Shown: one piece after another, positions 13,026 to 26,500 of the stretch
Position numbering within the stretch: position 1 is the first letter of the stretch
How the letters are laid out: each line of letters opens with the position of its first letter
Assembly (NCBI GenBank): GCA_963082875.1
Contig: OY720100.1
Span: 9,486,001 to 9,550,000, forward strand
Length of the DNA stretch: 64,000 nt
Direction: 5' to 3'
Origin: Corella eumyota
Taxonomy: Eukaryota > Chordata > Ascidiacea > Phlebobranchia > Corellidae
The notes under the pieces: model-generated
What the model saw: the letters and a program-made list of their open reading frames with translations, nothing else
What the model was told of the DNA's origin: nothing
The model's database searches: none
Program-made: the position numbers and the translations under genes

Positions 13026-15244
13026 TGACGTCACAAATCGGGGGTTTTGACAACTTACCTATCATGTCGCTCCAATTTATTTTTGATATTTTGTGGAGGA
13101 CAACGTACCCAACCACGACATACCTTCAAAAAAGTGAACAAAATATCAGAAAATGGTCAAATACTGGTGTAAACTTTGTATTTTCGTATTATACGCTATT
13201 TATGTGACGTCACAAATCGGGGCTTTTGACAACTTACCTATTATGTCGCTCCAATTTATTTTTGATATTTTGTGAAGGACAACGTACCCAACCAAGACAT
13301 ACATTCAAAAAAGTGAACAAAATAATAGAAAGTGGTCAAATACAGGTTGAACTTTGTATTTTCGTAATATACGCTATAGAAGTAACGTCACAAATCGGGG
13401 GTTTTGACAACTTACCTAGCATGTCGCTCCAAGTCTTTTTTTATATTTTGTGGAGGACAACGTACCCAACCACGACATATCTTCAAAAAAGTGAACAAAA
13501 TATTAGAAAGTGGTCAAATACAGGTGTAAACTTTCTATTTTCGTAATATACGCCATAGAAGTGACGTCACAAATCGGGGGTTTTGACAACTTACCTATCA
13601 TGTCGCTCCAATTTATTCTTGATATTTTGTAAAGAACAACGCACTTAATTACGACATATCTTCAAAAAAGTGAACAAAATATTAGAAAGTGGTCAAATAC
13701 AGGTGTAAACTTTGTATTTTCGTAATATACGCTATATAAGTGACGTCACAAATCGGGGGGGTTTTGACAACTTACCTACCATGTCGCTCCCATTTATTTT
13801 CTATATTTTGTGGAGGACAACGTACCCAACCACGACATACATTCAAAAAAGTGAACAAAATATCAGAAAGTGGTCAAATACAGGTGTAAACTTTGTATTT
13901 TCGTAATATACGCTATTTATGTGACGTCACAAATCGGGGCTTTTGACAACTTACCTATCATGTCGCTCCAATTTATTTTTGATATTTTGTAATAAACAAC
14001 GCACTTAATTACGACATATCTTCAAAAAAGTGAACAAATTATTAGAAAGTGGTCAAATACAGGTGTAAACTTTGTATTTTCGTAATATACGCTATATAAG
14101 TGACGTCACAAATCGGGGCTTTTGACAACTTACCTATCATGTCGCTTCCATTTATTTTTGATATTTTGTGGAGGACAACGTACCCAACCACGACATACTT
14201 TCAAAATAGTGAACAAAATATCAGTAAGTGGTCAAATACAGGTGTAAACTTTGTATTTTCGTGATATACGCTATTTATGTGACGTCACAAATCGGGGGTT
14301 TTGACAACTTACCTATCATGTCGCTCCAATTTATTTTTGATATTTTGTGAAGGACAACGTACCCTACCACGACATACATTCAAAAAAGTGAAGAAAATAT
14401 TAGAAAGTGGTCAAATACAGGTGTAAACTTTGTATTTTCGTAATATACGCTATTTATGTGACGTCACAAATCGGGGCTTTCGACAACTTACCTATCATGT
14501 CGCTCCAATTTATTTTTGATATTTTGTAAAGAACAACGCACTTAATTACGACATATCTTCAAAAAAGTGAACAAAATATTAGAAAGTGGTCAAATACAGG
14601 TGTAAACTTTGTATTTTCGTAATATACGCTATATAAGTGACGTCACAAATCGGGGGTTTTGACAACTTACCTATCATGTCGCTTCCATTTATTTTTGATA
14701 TTTTGTGGAGGACAACGTACCCAACCACGACATACTTTCAAAAAAGTGAACAAAATGTCAGAAAGTGGTCAAATACAGGTGTAAACTTTGTATTTTCGTA
14801 ATATACGCTATTTATGTGACGTCACAAATCGGGGGTTTTGACAACTTACCTATCATGTCGCTCCAATTTATTTTTGATATTTTGTGAAGGACAACGTACC
14901 CAACCACGACATACATTCAAAAAAGTGAACAAAATATTAGAAAGTGGTCAAATGCAGGTGTAAACTTTGTATTTTCGTAATATACGCTATATAATTGACG
15001 TCACAAATCGGGGGTTTTGACAACTTACCTAGCATGTCGCTCCATTTTTTTTTTATATTTTGTGGAGGACAACGTACCCAACCACGACTTATCTTCAAAA
15101 AAGTGAACAAAATATTAGAAAGTGGTCAAATACAGGTGTAAACTCTGTATTTTTGTAATATACGCTATATAAGTGACGTCACAAATCGGGGGTTTTGACA
15201 ACTTACCTATCATGTCGCTCCAATTTATTTTTGATATTTCGTGG
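13026..15244. repeat. 179-bp satellite array, about 12.4 units
   Basis: Unit starts (at tgacgtca or taacgtca) fall at 13026, 13205, 13383, 13562, 13741, 13922, 14101, 14280, 14459, 14638, 14817, 14996 and 15174, with periods of 178-181. Each unit contains caaatcggg, ttttgacaacttacct, atgtcgct, gatattttgt, aaagtgaacaaaat, gtggtcaaatacaggtgtaa and ttttcgtaatatacgct. Three or more unit variants alternate (for example gtggaggacaacgtaccc versus gtaaagaacaacgcactt). The last unit is cut off just before an inverted-repeat element. ORFs of 60-106 codons within the array are repeat by-products. Confidence 0.97.
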
Positions 15245-15279
15245 GTACGGACACTTAACGTGAACCGAAATAAGGAATG

Positions 15280-15982
15280 CCAGACACTTCGGCCCCCGGA
15301 CACTTCGGCCAAAATTTTTTTTTCAAAACAGCGGGGATTTTGCCTTTTAGTTTCCCGCGAGAAATTTTATTTTCGCGTAGTTATTTATATACAGTTTTTT
15401 AGACAGTATTTGAAACAAAATAAGCAGTAAATTAATATTTTTTTTAATAATAATGTGCAAGAACATGCTATCTTTCTTTTGGCGTGTCAATTTTTTAATT
15501 TTACAAACTAAAACCTATAAAAAACTAATTTTGAAAGCGCACGCTTTTAGATGACAGAGGACAGGCATAAAGATATCACGTATTTTGCGAAATAGGGCCG
15601 TCTTTCTAAACGATATTTGAAGAAAATAGATCAATAATTAATCATTTTTAACACTAAGGAATGTGCATATTATATGTTATTAGTTATTGCCCGTGTTAAT
15701 GTATATAAATTTATATACTAAAACACAAAGAATAAAACGTTTAAAGAGTTGCCGGAAGATTTGTCCTGCAAAAAAAACGGCGGGGAGTCGGCGATAAAAT
15801 TCCCGTGTATAAAGTCAGCGTAAGACCATCTTTTACCGATATTCAAAATAAAATTTTGCATGAAGTACAGTATATATAAAAGTTTTTATTGGTTGTTACT
15901 TCAATGACATATGTTAGTTTTTGGAATATTTTTTTTTTAAATTTTCTTGGCCGAAGTGTCCGGGGGCTTGGCAAGTGTCTGG
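15280..15982. mobile_element. Non-autonomous terminal-inverted-repeat element (MITE-like, 703 bp)
   Basis: The left end ccagacacttcggcccccgg + acacttcggccaa is matched in inverse orientation by the right end ttggccgaagtgtccggggg + cttggcaagtgtctgg, giving arms of about 35 bp with a small indel. No transposase ORF lies between them. The decamer ccgaaataag is found just outside both ends (15265-15274 and 15986-15995). It may be related to the target duplication, but it is offset by 5 bp on the left and 3 bp on the right, so the superfamily is left open. Confidence 0.75.
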
Positions 15983-16235
15983 TTACCGAAATAAGTATAG
16001 CGTGTAATAGTTTTAAAGTTGTAACGCAGATAAATTATATATTTAAAAAGTTAAAATAAAACCATTACATGGTACAGCCCTATATAAGTAAAAAATTGAT
16101 GTGTAAAAATAAAAAAATAGTAACAGATACGCTACATACTTCTGTATAATCTATTTTATACTTTTGTTTTTTATAGTTCGTCGAACAAAGTAAACTAAAA
16201 AATTTATTAATAATACATTAATATGTCAATATTTT

Positions 16236-17212
16236 AATAAAAACTAGATTTATTTGATAAATAAAATATGGTTCGAAATCATTTGAGCATTTTTAAAATT
16301 AATCTTTATTAATAAATAAAATTATGCATAAACATTACTTAACTATGAATATTGACTAAATAAATAAATCTAATATTTCGTAATTAATTATTAGACTAAA
16401 AACGAATTAAATTATTGGATTAAGAAAATTTCAGAACAAAATTATTTTAGAAGTTTTAAAATATCAATATTTAAAAAATCAAAAAAAGTAATTAAATATA
16501 CTCAACAAACAAAAATTAATTTTTTAACCCAGTTTTAATGTGTTGATATCACAATATACATTAGACAAAGTTTGAAATGCCTAAAATTGATTTTTGATTT
16601 TTAATAAATAAACAAGCGTTTAAATATAATTAACAAACAAAAATTATTTTTTAAATATGTATTTTAATTACTAATATTATGAAATACATTATACTAAATT
16701 TTAAATGCCTAATATCAAATTTTAATTTTTAATAAACAAACAAGAATTCAAATATAATAAACAAACAAAAATTAAATTTTTAATTCATTTTCTAGTTATT
16801 AATATTATGATATATAACTGACCAAAATTAGAAAACCTAATAACGATCTCTAAATTTTATTAAACAAACACTTATTAATTAATAATATTTAAGTTATAAA
16901 AATAGGAGGATTGAAACACAATATGATAATAAACAACATACTAAAATTTAAAAAATTTATATACACAAAATCAAAAGTTATTCGATTTCAAAATTCGGAT
17001 TAGTAAAAATAAATATATGGGCAATAACAATATGTTCGAAATCTAATATTTCGAACCATAATTAAACTGACACAGAAAATACCATTTTTTTATTTATTAT
17101 CAATATTATTATAGATATAATATAGTTATCCGATAATTAAGCTGCTTTAGTGCTCGGGAGATGTAGTAAAGTCAAGTGTTCTGACCACTACACCACGCTG
17201 CATTTCTCAAAA
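16236..17212 (-). mobile_element. Long AT-rich retroposon-like repeat, copy 2
   Basis: This is the second copy of the repeat at 6446-7275. At its right end the minus strand reads gtggtgtagtggtcagaaca then cttgactttac, a clear tRNA-like 5' head with an A box. It is followed by ctcccgag where copy 1 has ctccccgag. The body consists of repeated attaaacaaaca/aacaaacaaaaatta blocks. It has no ORF. Confidence 0.6.
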
Positions 17213-17597
17213 ATCTTAAAATAGTACAATTCAAAATCCAGTTTCTTGATTTTTAATTAACAAAAACCATTTAATCCACAAAATAATATTTATAGAACTT
17301 ATTAATTTAAAATCGAATTCTTTTTAAACTTATACATGGGTTTGCATAAAAAACATCATTTAGAAGTAGAAAAATCTTATGTTCAAAATCACAAAAATAG
17401 AATTTATTAAAATCATGTAATCAAAGTATTTGAATCTTATTAGTATAAACTCAAAGTATTTGAATCTTATTAGTATAAAATGATTACAATAAGACTACTT
17501 GTTGTGTTTTAAACATGTGCAAAAGAAAAAATCACTTAATCTGGATAACTTCTACTTCGTAATTTTAATTTGTTGTTGAGGCCCAAATTAAAACAGT
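17213..17597. other. Spacer after the LRRK gene, with a 31-bp tandem duplication
   Basis: The phrase caaagtatttgaatcttatt + agtataaa occurs twice in tandem at about 17422-17480. This stretch is the likely 3' untranslated or downstream region of the LRRK gene. Nothing else was recognised. Confidence 0.5.
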
Positions 17598-20500
17598 TCA
17601 ATTTGTTTTTGTTGTTTTTCTTTGTTTAATGACTTCACTAAATCGGAAACCCCTTGGTTGGAAGTTAGCATCCCAGATTTTTATAAAACTTTGTTTCTTT
17701 ATTTTTGCCTAAACAAATTAAATTAGTAACCTGTATTTTCTGCAATCTTGGTAATGGTAACATTAACATGTTTCTAACAAAGGCGAATTATAGAAGTTAT
17801 TCAAGAATTAAGGATTTAAATTGTAAGGTTATTTAAACTTAAAATACAGTAAGTAAAAAAACATTGTTACCAGTTGGGGATTGTCTTTAAAACTTTGACA
17901 TTTTAGTGATTTTCTGTTTCCTTGACCAACCGCAATTATATAATCAGCACTGCCTGTTAAAATAAAACTTACTATTGAATGCTTTTATAGGAGTAAAAAC
18001 ATTTTTATCAGTATTATATACTATGACTACTCGTTGTAAAATTTTCCAATGAGAAGGTTAAAAAAATTTAAAAAAATGTCTAAGTGATATTAGTAGATAT
18101 ATTTTAAAAGTTTGTTGCTTCAAATACTATATTGTTTAACAATAAACTACCAACCTATTCTAACTGATGATAAGGATTGCACTGGTCCAGAAAAATCATG
18201 AAACACAGACATTGGACGACATTTTGAGTTAGTATTTATGCTAATTGGTTCAAGAAATATAATTACATGACCAAGGTTTGTGCCTACCCATAATAGGCCA
18301 TGTTTTTTATCGACATGGATTATTGTTACCAAAATTTCTTTGGGTGAAGATGATACAGATGTCTAAGAAAAATTAATGTAACATAAAAAAACATATTTTT
18401 GAAAATCAGCAGCTACAGAAATGTACTAACATTTATCCATGAACATTTAAAAGTTTAGCCTTAATAAATACAAAATATATTTTATATTAAATTTTACAAA
18501 TAAAACACAAAAATGTTAACTTACATCTTTATAATTTTGTATTTCTTCAAACACATCAATGTTACCAGAAATATAAGAAGAACCATCCATTTTCCAATAA
18601 AAAATATTATGACTAGATTCACAATAAGCATAGATATTTTTACAACTTGCTTGGATCTGATAACATTTTGATTCTTTGAATGTTTTGTTATTACCAACTA
18701 CTCTTGTACCACATACATAAGGTGTACCTGAATATCCGAAAAAAATTATAATGGTTTAGGGCTATGGTAATAGTATACTTGAATAAAATAATAAACCAAT
18801 ACCTTCAGTTAAAAACCGATAAAGGTCAAAAAAATCAATACACTATAAACTATTTTCTTAAAAAGATATATACATTGTATGTATATAATAAACTTTTGTG
18901 TATACATGTTTAGTTTAGCTTTACTTATTAGTAAAATTAGATCAATAAAAATTATATAAATTTTAATCAGTTCCTAATAAAACTTTAAAGATTTTACCAG
19001 AATCAGCAACAGATAAGATTATGATATGTTTTTCACTGGCAGCAAATACATTTGAATTTCCACATGAAGTTAGGGAAGATATAGGATGTTTATTTGCAAA
19101 AGTAGACAGATCAAGTTTATGTAAGGGGTATAAATCATATGTATTTAATATCTAAAATAGTAAAATAAAAATAAGTGAGTGTAAATATTAAGCGTTTATA
19201 TATATTATATCTATAAGGCGAAATTGACATTAAAAACAGATAGTTGTCCAAGTTGTTATAAAGTAATCCTACAAAATGAATAGCATTTTAAGTTTCAAAA
19301 AGTTTATTTTTATACGTGTAATAATTTTTAAGTTTGCATACTTGTTCAATTGTAAATAATGCAAGTGTAGCATTTTCTAATCCAACCAATACAAAACAGT
19401 TACTTTTACAAGCACCATCTAAAATATAAAAGTTCCAAGTTCTAAATCCTTTTTTTTCATTAATGCATACACAGTAAAAAGTGTTAAATTTATTAAAAAG
19501 TTTTAGTTGCACATTTTAACTTAAAAACTCAAAAAAGTTTTATGCTGTATATACATTAACATGTAGTCTTAAAAGTAACAGCAACAACTTTTGCTATTTT
19601 AAAATACAAAAAAAACAATGCTATTGATGCCAATAACATATTAGATTTTTACAGCTAGAAAATTAAAAAATATCTCAAATTCCCCAGTAACAAGTTTAAA
19701 ATATTAAGTAGTGTACCTGATATTGGCTTGTGAATAGTCATACAGGTTATTGGATGTGATAAAGAATGCTTAGTGTTGTACATACCATCACAACAAACAA
19801 CTACTTTGCCCTATGTAATATTTGCATTATTAAGGTTGTAACTGCATAAAATAACAACTCACATTTCTGCAGATATATACTTCTTCATATTACACAAAAT
19901 TAATATATAGAAGTTTAATTAGTTTTTTTAAACAAACCTGTTTAGTGCCTAATACTATAACTGGATATCCCCATTTTGATTTCGTTAAATCTTCATCAGT
20001 TATTTTATTAGTCACATCAAATGGTAACATTTTCATACAAGAGATTGTGAGATCATTACTTAAAGTTACATACTTTTCTTCATTTATTAAATAACCCTTT
20101 TTCACATTACACACGCTATGAAAAATATCGGTACACTCGTTTTTAAAAGGTGTTGTGTAGAAAACCTAAATAAAAAATTTAATTTTTTAGCTCAAAGCAA
20201 TGTTATTCTTTTTTATCTTTTACAAGAGTTAAGTTAATTCAATTTTATTATTAAAAACATTATTAAACAGTTTTATTAACTTGTACTTACATTTGCAGAC
20301 AAAATTGAAGTGGATAAATTTTGAAATTCACCACAGAATGCAATGTCTTTGATCCCATTTTCATTAAACATAGAACTTAATCTGTTAATTTAAAGAAATT
20401 TTTAGCATTAGTTCTCACAAACTATCTAATATAACTTATGCAAACTTGAAAAAAAAGGGCCATTTACAGCCCATAAAACAGAGTTGGCCTATGAAACAAA

Positions 20501-23500
20501 CTTCTTTATAAAACATTTTTATTTATTTTTATTACAGAATACTTCGCCTATAATTTTTTGTAGCCTAAACAACTTTTAGGCTCTTTTTAGCCTATTAAAA
20601 GCTATTTTAGGCTTTCCTAACTATAGCAGTAGAGTGAAACTTACAGCTTATAAAAAATACCGATTTTACATCTTATACCATAAAATTTAACATTTACAAA
20701 ACCAATAAAAATTTACTTTAAAGAAGAAAAGTTTAGATTAGAAATAAATTGTAGAAGTTGTTTGGAAGTTGGTCTTTCTTCTGGATTTATTCTTAAACAG
20801 AAATCAATGACAAGTTGACAAGCTGGCCATGCTTCAACTCCTTCATAACTTATTAAAGGACCCGGTTTAATGCCCTAGACAAAATGTTGTAACCAAAAAA
20901 TCATACATATATATTATACAGGAGGGGGTTAAATTTTTAATTATAATAGGTGACCTAATAAACCTGTATGTAATTACAATAAAACAATCAAAATCCTTTG
21001 AAAATGTTAAACGTTTTGGATTTTTAAAATATTTGCTTCTGCAAAACTAGTTTGCAATTTTGCTTTATAGATGATAAAAATACATTAAACATTTTTGTTG
21101 TTATACCAGATGATTGTCGACAATAAATTTAATCTAAAAATTATGTTAAAGAAAAAAATTACCTCCAATATGATTTCATCAGGATCCATGGACGTTAAAC
21201 AGCTTTCTTTTGTTTCTGTGTTTGTAACTAAATAATCAACCCATGGTGATTTTCCTACTGCAATTTCATGAATCAACAAACCAAATGAATAAATATCACA
21301 TTGCACTGAATATCGAAAAAACTCTGAACTCTCATTTTTTGCTAAAAATGTTATTTTACATTGGAAATTTTGGCATTAAAAATATTAGTAGCCAATTTTG
21401 TTGAACTTTATTCACAAAATATATTGTTATACTTTAAAAACTTTAAAGTTAATAGAATAAATATAAACTTAATATAGGCTATTTTGTTTTGCTTTTTAAA
21501 TTTACCATATAATTTTCCATGGCCCATAAAAACAGAACCACCATGAAATCTAAGTGAAACAATTTCTGGGGCACAGTAACCTGGGGTCCCGCTTGACCCA
21601 TGAACACCAGAAGGGGAAGCTAGGGTTGAGACTCCATAATCAGTAAGTTTTATTATTACAGGTGAGGTTGGATCAAGAGACATCAAAAGAACATTGTCAG
21701 GTTTTAAATCTCGGTAAGCAATGTATTTCGAATGAAGGAATTCAAGACCATCAGCAATTTCAAAAACAATTCTAAAGGACAAAACTAATTATGAAAAGTT
21801 AAGTCTCTTTTTAAATTACAATACAAATAAAAATTTAAATAAATTAAATAAAGATCTATGACCTGTGCCTTAATTCCATTGATAAAGCTAAACTTCTTGC
21901 TTTTATATCCATTCTTGTCATATCTCTTAATAACTGACCAAGTGATCCTAGTTTTGCATATTCAAGTGCCAACAGTGGAGCTGGTATATATGGCTTACCA
22001 GGTATTGAAAATGGAATAAATCCTTTAACAGATATGATGCTTGGGTGATGGTGACTAGCTAGTACAATAAGTTCCTAAGAACAAAGCATATATATATTTA
22101 AAAAAACAGTTAATTTTTATATCATAATATATTCTAATCAATATTATTAAACAGAAATGATGAATAGACTTCTGTAAAACAACTTACAGTTCTTAGCATT
22201 TTATAAGATGACCCAGACCTGACATTATGAAAGGTTTTAATAGCAACATCTTCATTATCATAGAAAGCATGATAAACTGACCCAAAACCACCATCACCAA
22301 GTAATTCTTGATTGGATGGGTAAAAATTTAACAAAGTGTGGTCAAGTCGAAGATTAAAATCAAAATCTAAATTTTTTTTAATTTAGTTTACTGAATTACA
22401 AAAAAAATATTTTGTGAGCAAAAACTAAAAAAGACCTATTTTATGGATACTTACCATCAACAGAAACTTCAGGAGCAAATGACGAAACAGAAACAGGTTT
22501 GTTTAAATGATTAAAACAAAATGTTAGTAAATTTCCATTTTCATCAACTTTTACTTTGTAAGGAGATGAAGCCAATGAACCACTACACCTGAATTTTTGT
22601 ATTGAAAATTTTATTAAAAAAATCAATTTACTAATTTTCCTTTAACTGCAAACACAAGTGTTTTTGCTAAAATATTTAATACTTAAGCAAATAATTTGCA
22701 ATCAGCAAATATTTTTTAGAAAATTCCTGTATATCTTTAAAAATGTTTTAATATTTTAAAATAATCATTAACAGCACATACATAGTGCTTTCAGCTAAAG
22801 AATTGATGCAAAATGAGTTTATATGTTTGAATTGATTATATTCAACACAAATGGGACAAGGTGTGTATTGCATAAACATCAACTTTCCAAATTGATCAAC
22901 ATCTAGCAAACCAGGATACCATTCTTCGACCAGATTGTTTATGTGGTCCACCAACTGACCTAACAAAATCTATAAAATAAAAGATTATATAAAAATAACT
23001 ATGATTACAACTCTTATCGTATTTCGTGGTGCTACTTACTTTTACAAGTATCTAGTAAGTTAAAGCAAGATAAGGTAAAGATTAAAAAAAGTGGTTTTTG
23101 AGCTAACATAAGACAGTATTTACATAAGGTGATTTCGTAAACCAAAAAAAACTGTAAAAATTATATAAACTATAATTAAGTGCTCACCTTTCCACTTTGA
23201 TTACTTGGTACAATAACTTCCAAACCTTCGCCCTTTTTATCTATTTTTGTGTAACTTAAATGCTCAAAGTCATCATCGCTAAAAAAACAATTCATTATTC
23301 AAAATCATAGAAAAATATACTAAATGGAAACAAAGTATTTAATTTTTGAAATACATAACATATCAATGCATGTTTATAACTGTTGCAGTTTTTGTTCTCA
23401 AAATTTGTCATAAATTAAACATACATTATTGGACCTGCAGTAGAATAGTTTTCATTTTTTCTAATCTGTTTATCATATTCAGTAGATCCTGTTTGAACAA

Positions 23501-26500
23501 TTACAAACTGTTTTTCAATCAAGTTTTCCCAATCCAAATACATTCCACTTCTCCAGGACTTTAAAGTTTTTGGAGATTTTTTAAAACAATGTGAATTGGC
23601 TAAATACCCTCGTAGAAGTTGATCAGCAAATGACAAAATTCTTGCGATTAGTCTTGGCCAAAATCCTAAAGGTAAATACACCATGGAGAAATATCTAAAA
23701 TTGAAATAGTGTTTAAGTGTAAAATAAAGGAATTTAAGTTTTTTTTGTAATCATGACACAAAAATAAAAGAAATTTTAGTTAAATTATTACATAACAAAA
23801 AGATAAGTGATTTTTAAAAATCGGTTTTAGTCATTTATTTAAAAAATCATCAGACCTTTTTGTAAAAACAAATGGTGAAAAATAAACATTAAAGTGATAT
23901 ATATACATATAAAAACATACTAACATTTTTACACTCTCAACCTGTTTTTGTTGTTATATAGCCCTATTAAAAAACAGTATTTTAAATATCATTTCATAAT
24001 ACATTTGGTTTTTAAATAAAACAAAACATGCTTTTTAATATTTGAACTACATTTAGTTACCACTTTGTAAATAAAAAAGTTACCTTACAATTACATGTTT
24101 AAATTCGGGTAAATCAGGTTTAGTTATTGCTAACTTTGATGGCACAAGATAAACATCACCACCTTGCCACAATAGAATCTCAAAATTTTCCAACAGTCTT
24201 AATAAACGTGGTAGAAACTCAACTGGTACTGAATCTTTTTTGCTCTAAAATTAAATATTTGTAAACAGCCAAGTTTATCCATATAAAAAACATATAAGAT
24301 TTGTTTTTGTAAAAAGGCTAATTTTGTAAAAAATAAATAGTATAGCCTAAATAAAATGTATTTTTTTAGTTTAAAGGTGGGCGTGCCAGACTATTACAAC
24401 TTTATTGATAAATGTTGTATTTTAAGATTACAAATTATCCATAAACATAACAAACCTGGTGATCAATAAAATTTTGTGTGAAAATTTTTTTGCTAAGAAT
24501 TCCATCCTCAGTTATATAAGGCGACACTTTGAATGATCTATCTTCTTGAAAGGTAACAACCTTATTTTAATAACAATTTATTAACATAACAAAAATGTAA
24601 TTCTATAATTAAAAAATCAAAACTTAATTTTAAATATCATTTTTTTCTCATTGTAAATTTGATCACTAATAATTAAAAGAAAATTTCCTTTACAAATCAA
24701 ATATTTAAACTAACCTTAGCTAAAAGCTGACAAAGCCAATGTGGTTTAATGAAAAAGCAATCTCCCAGTTTAGAGCGAGGATCATCAAAATGTAAAAGGG
24801 AACCAGTTTGATGCAAATGTTTAACAGCCATCATTAAATCTGCTGCAGTTTCGAACAAAGCATTTTCGTTACTCTTATTTCGAGTTAAACATTCCAATTC
24901 ATGAAAACTAAAAAAATAAAGTTTTTTGTATTCTGGTAAAAAATTCTTATTTAGTTAATTATAAACACAGAAATACTTACTTAATCACAGGAAATTGTTT
25001 TTTAATTTCAGCTTCTTCTTTGAGTAACTTTTCAAGTTGAATGAAACTATATGGCACCATTCCGCCAACTAATGGAATGTCATGAATTTTTGTTTCTAAA
25101 AAATTCAAATAAAAATGAAAACCCCAAATTAAAATTATGTAAATTTATATACAAAAAAGATTAATTGGAACAAAATGTACATTAAAAGTCTATTGAATCT
25201 TTTTATAAATTTTCAAAAAATTTGAAGTAAATCTTTTTAATCTTGCATACAAAATATAAAGAAAACACAAATATTTTACAATTTTTTTAAATGATTAATA
25301 TTGTTAGCAGAAAAAAATTAAAAGTTAGTAAATTACATAAATATGTGCATAAGTCACCTGAAATAATAGTGGAAATAACTGTCTTTAAATGCACTGTGTT
25401 AAAACCTGAAAGTTCTTTTGCATCTAACAGTTCGTGAGATATTTTATTTGATTTTAATGCACCACGCGGAAACCATGGCAACTGGCTCATTTTTTTTAAC
25501 TCAATTTCTAACAACCGGAATAAATCTTCCTTTGTACCTCTATTTAAAATCATGTATTAAGCAATAAAGTTTTAAAAAGAAGTTAAAATAATTTTAAAAT
25601 TTATGGCTTACTTTTTTGCAACAATTTTTTTTAAATTTAATTGATTATTATCTAAATTTTTGTCATATCAACTAACTTTGCCACAAGGTCAATGTGGGTA
25701 CCAACAATTAGTACAGGACAATGTGTAGCTCGAGATTGAATAGCAGACAACCAAGGTTTAAGGGAATAAACCTCTTGTGGACCTTTAGAGGCATCATACA
25801 CTGCAATATACATGGCCCGTTCAGATAAAAAACAAGGATGAGTTGCATAGAAGTCTTCTTGACCAGCAAAATCCCAAGCACTTATGTTGTAGGTTCTATA
25901 TGTTTTTACAAAACATAGTTAAATAAAAATTGATATTCACTTTTTTCATGCATTGACTATTTAAAAAAATTATGATAAAATTGTATAACTTACTTGGACC
26001 CCTGTTTTAAAATAAAGTCAGTAACCTCCACTCCAACTGTGGCCAAAAGTGGTTTTGTTTCCGAAAAAGACAAACTTTTAGGTAAAAAATTGCCAGAAAA
26101 AGTGCGAGTACGAAAACCTGTAACTTTTAGGGTTTGAAGTAACGTTGTTTTACCAGCTAAGGGATTACCAACAAATAGTAATTTAACTTGGTTATGAGGA
26201 ACCGATTTTTTAAGGCGAGCATATAAAAATCTCTGAATTTCAGTGGTAGATCCTGTATAACAATTTTCAATGTTAATATTTAAAAATTAATTACTCAAAA
26301 GGTCAAGGGAGTAAGTAAAATTAAAAAATAAAGTTAACTTTTTTATATTTCAATATAGATAGCTAGTTTTTACCATTAAGAATAGTTGAGTCCAAGTTTA
26401 ATTTATTTTCTTTTATTTCAAGTTGAGTAAGATTAGTTAAATTTCCTATTTCATCGGGTAAAACTCCTATTTTGTTGAATGAGACATTTAAAGTCTTAAA

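Noticed and set aside
13016-13906. Three plus-strand ORFs of 63-106 codons
   Set aside because: They are the same satellite unit read in frame, broken at each unit-length change, with no protein family.
13000-15250. CRISPR-like array
   Set aside because: The whole 179-bp unit is repeated with no unique spacers, and the genome is eukaryotic; this is satellite DNA.
17829-17871. Read-through end of LRRK at a TAA at 17829
   Set aside because: A donor at 17871 followed by an exon 17598-17708 in matching phase restores the last WD40 strand and C-terminal helix known from LRRK2.
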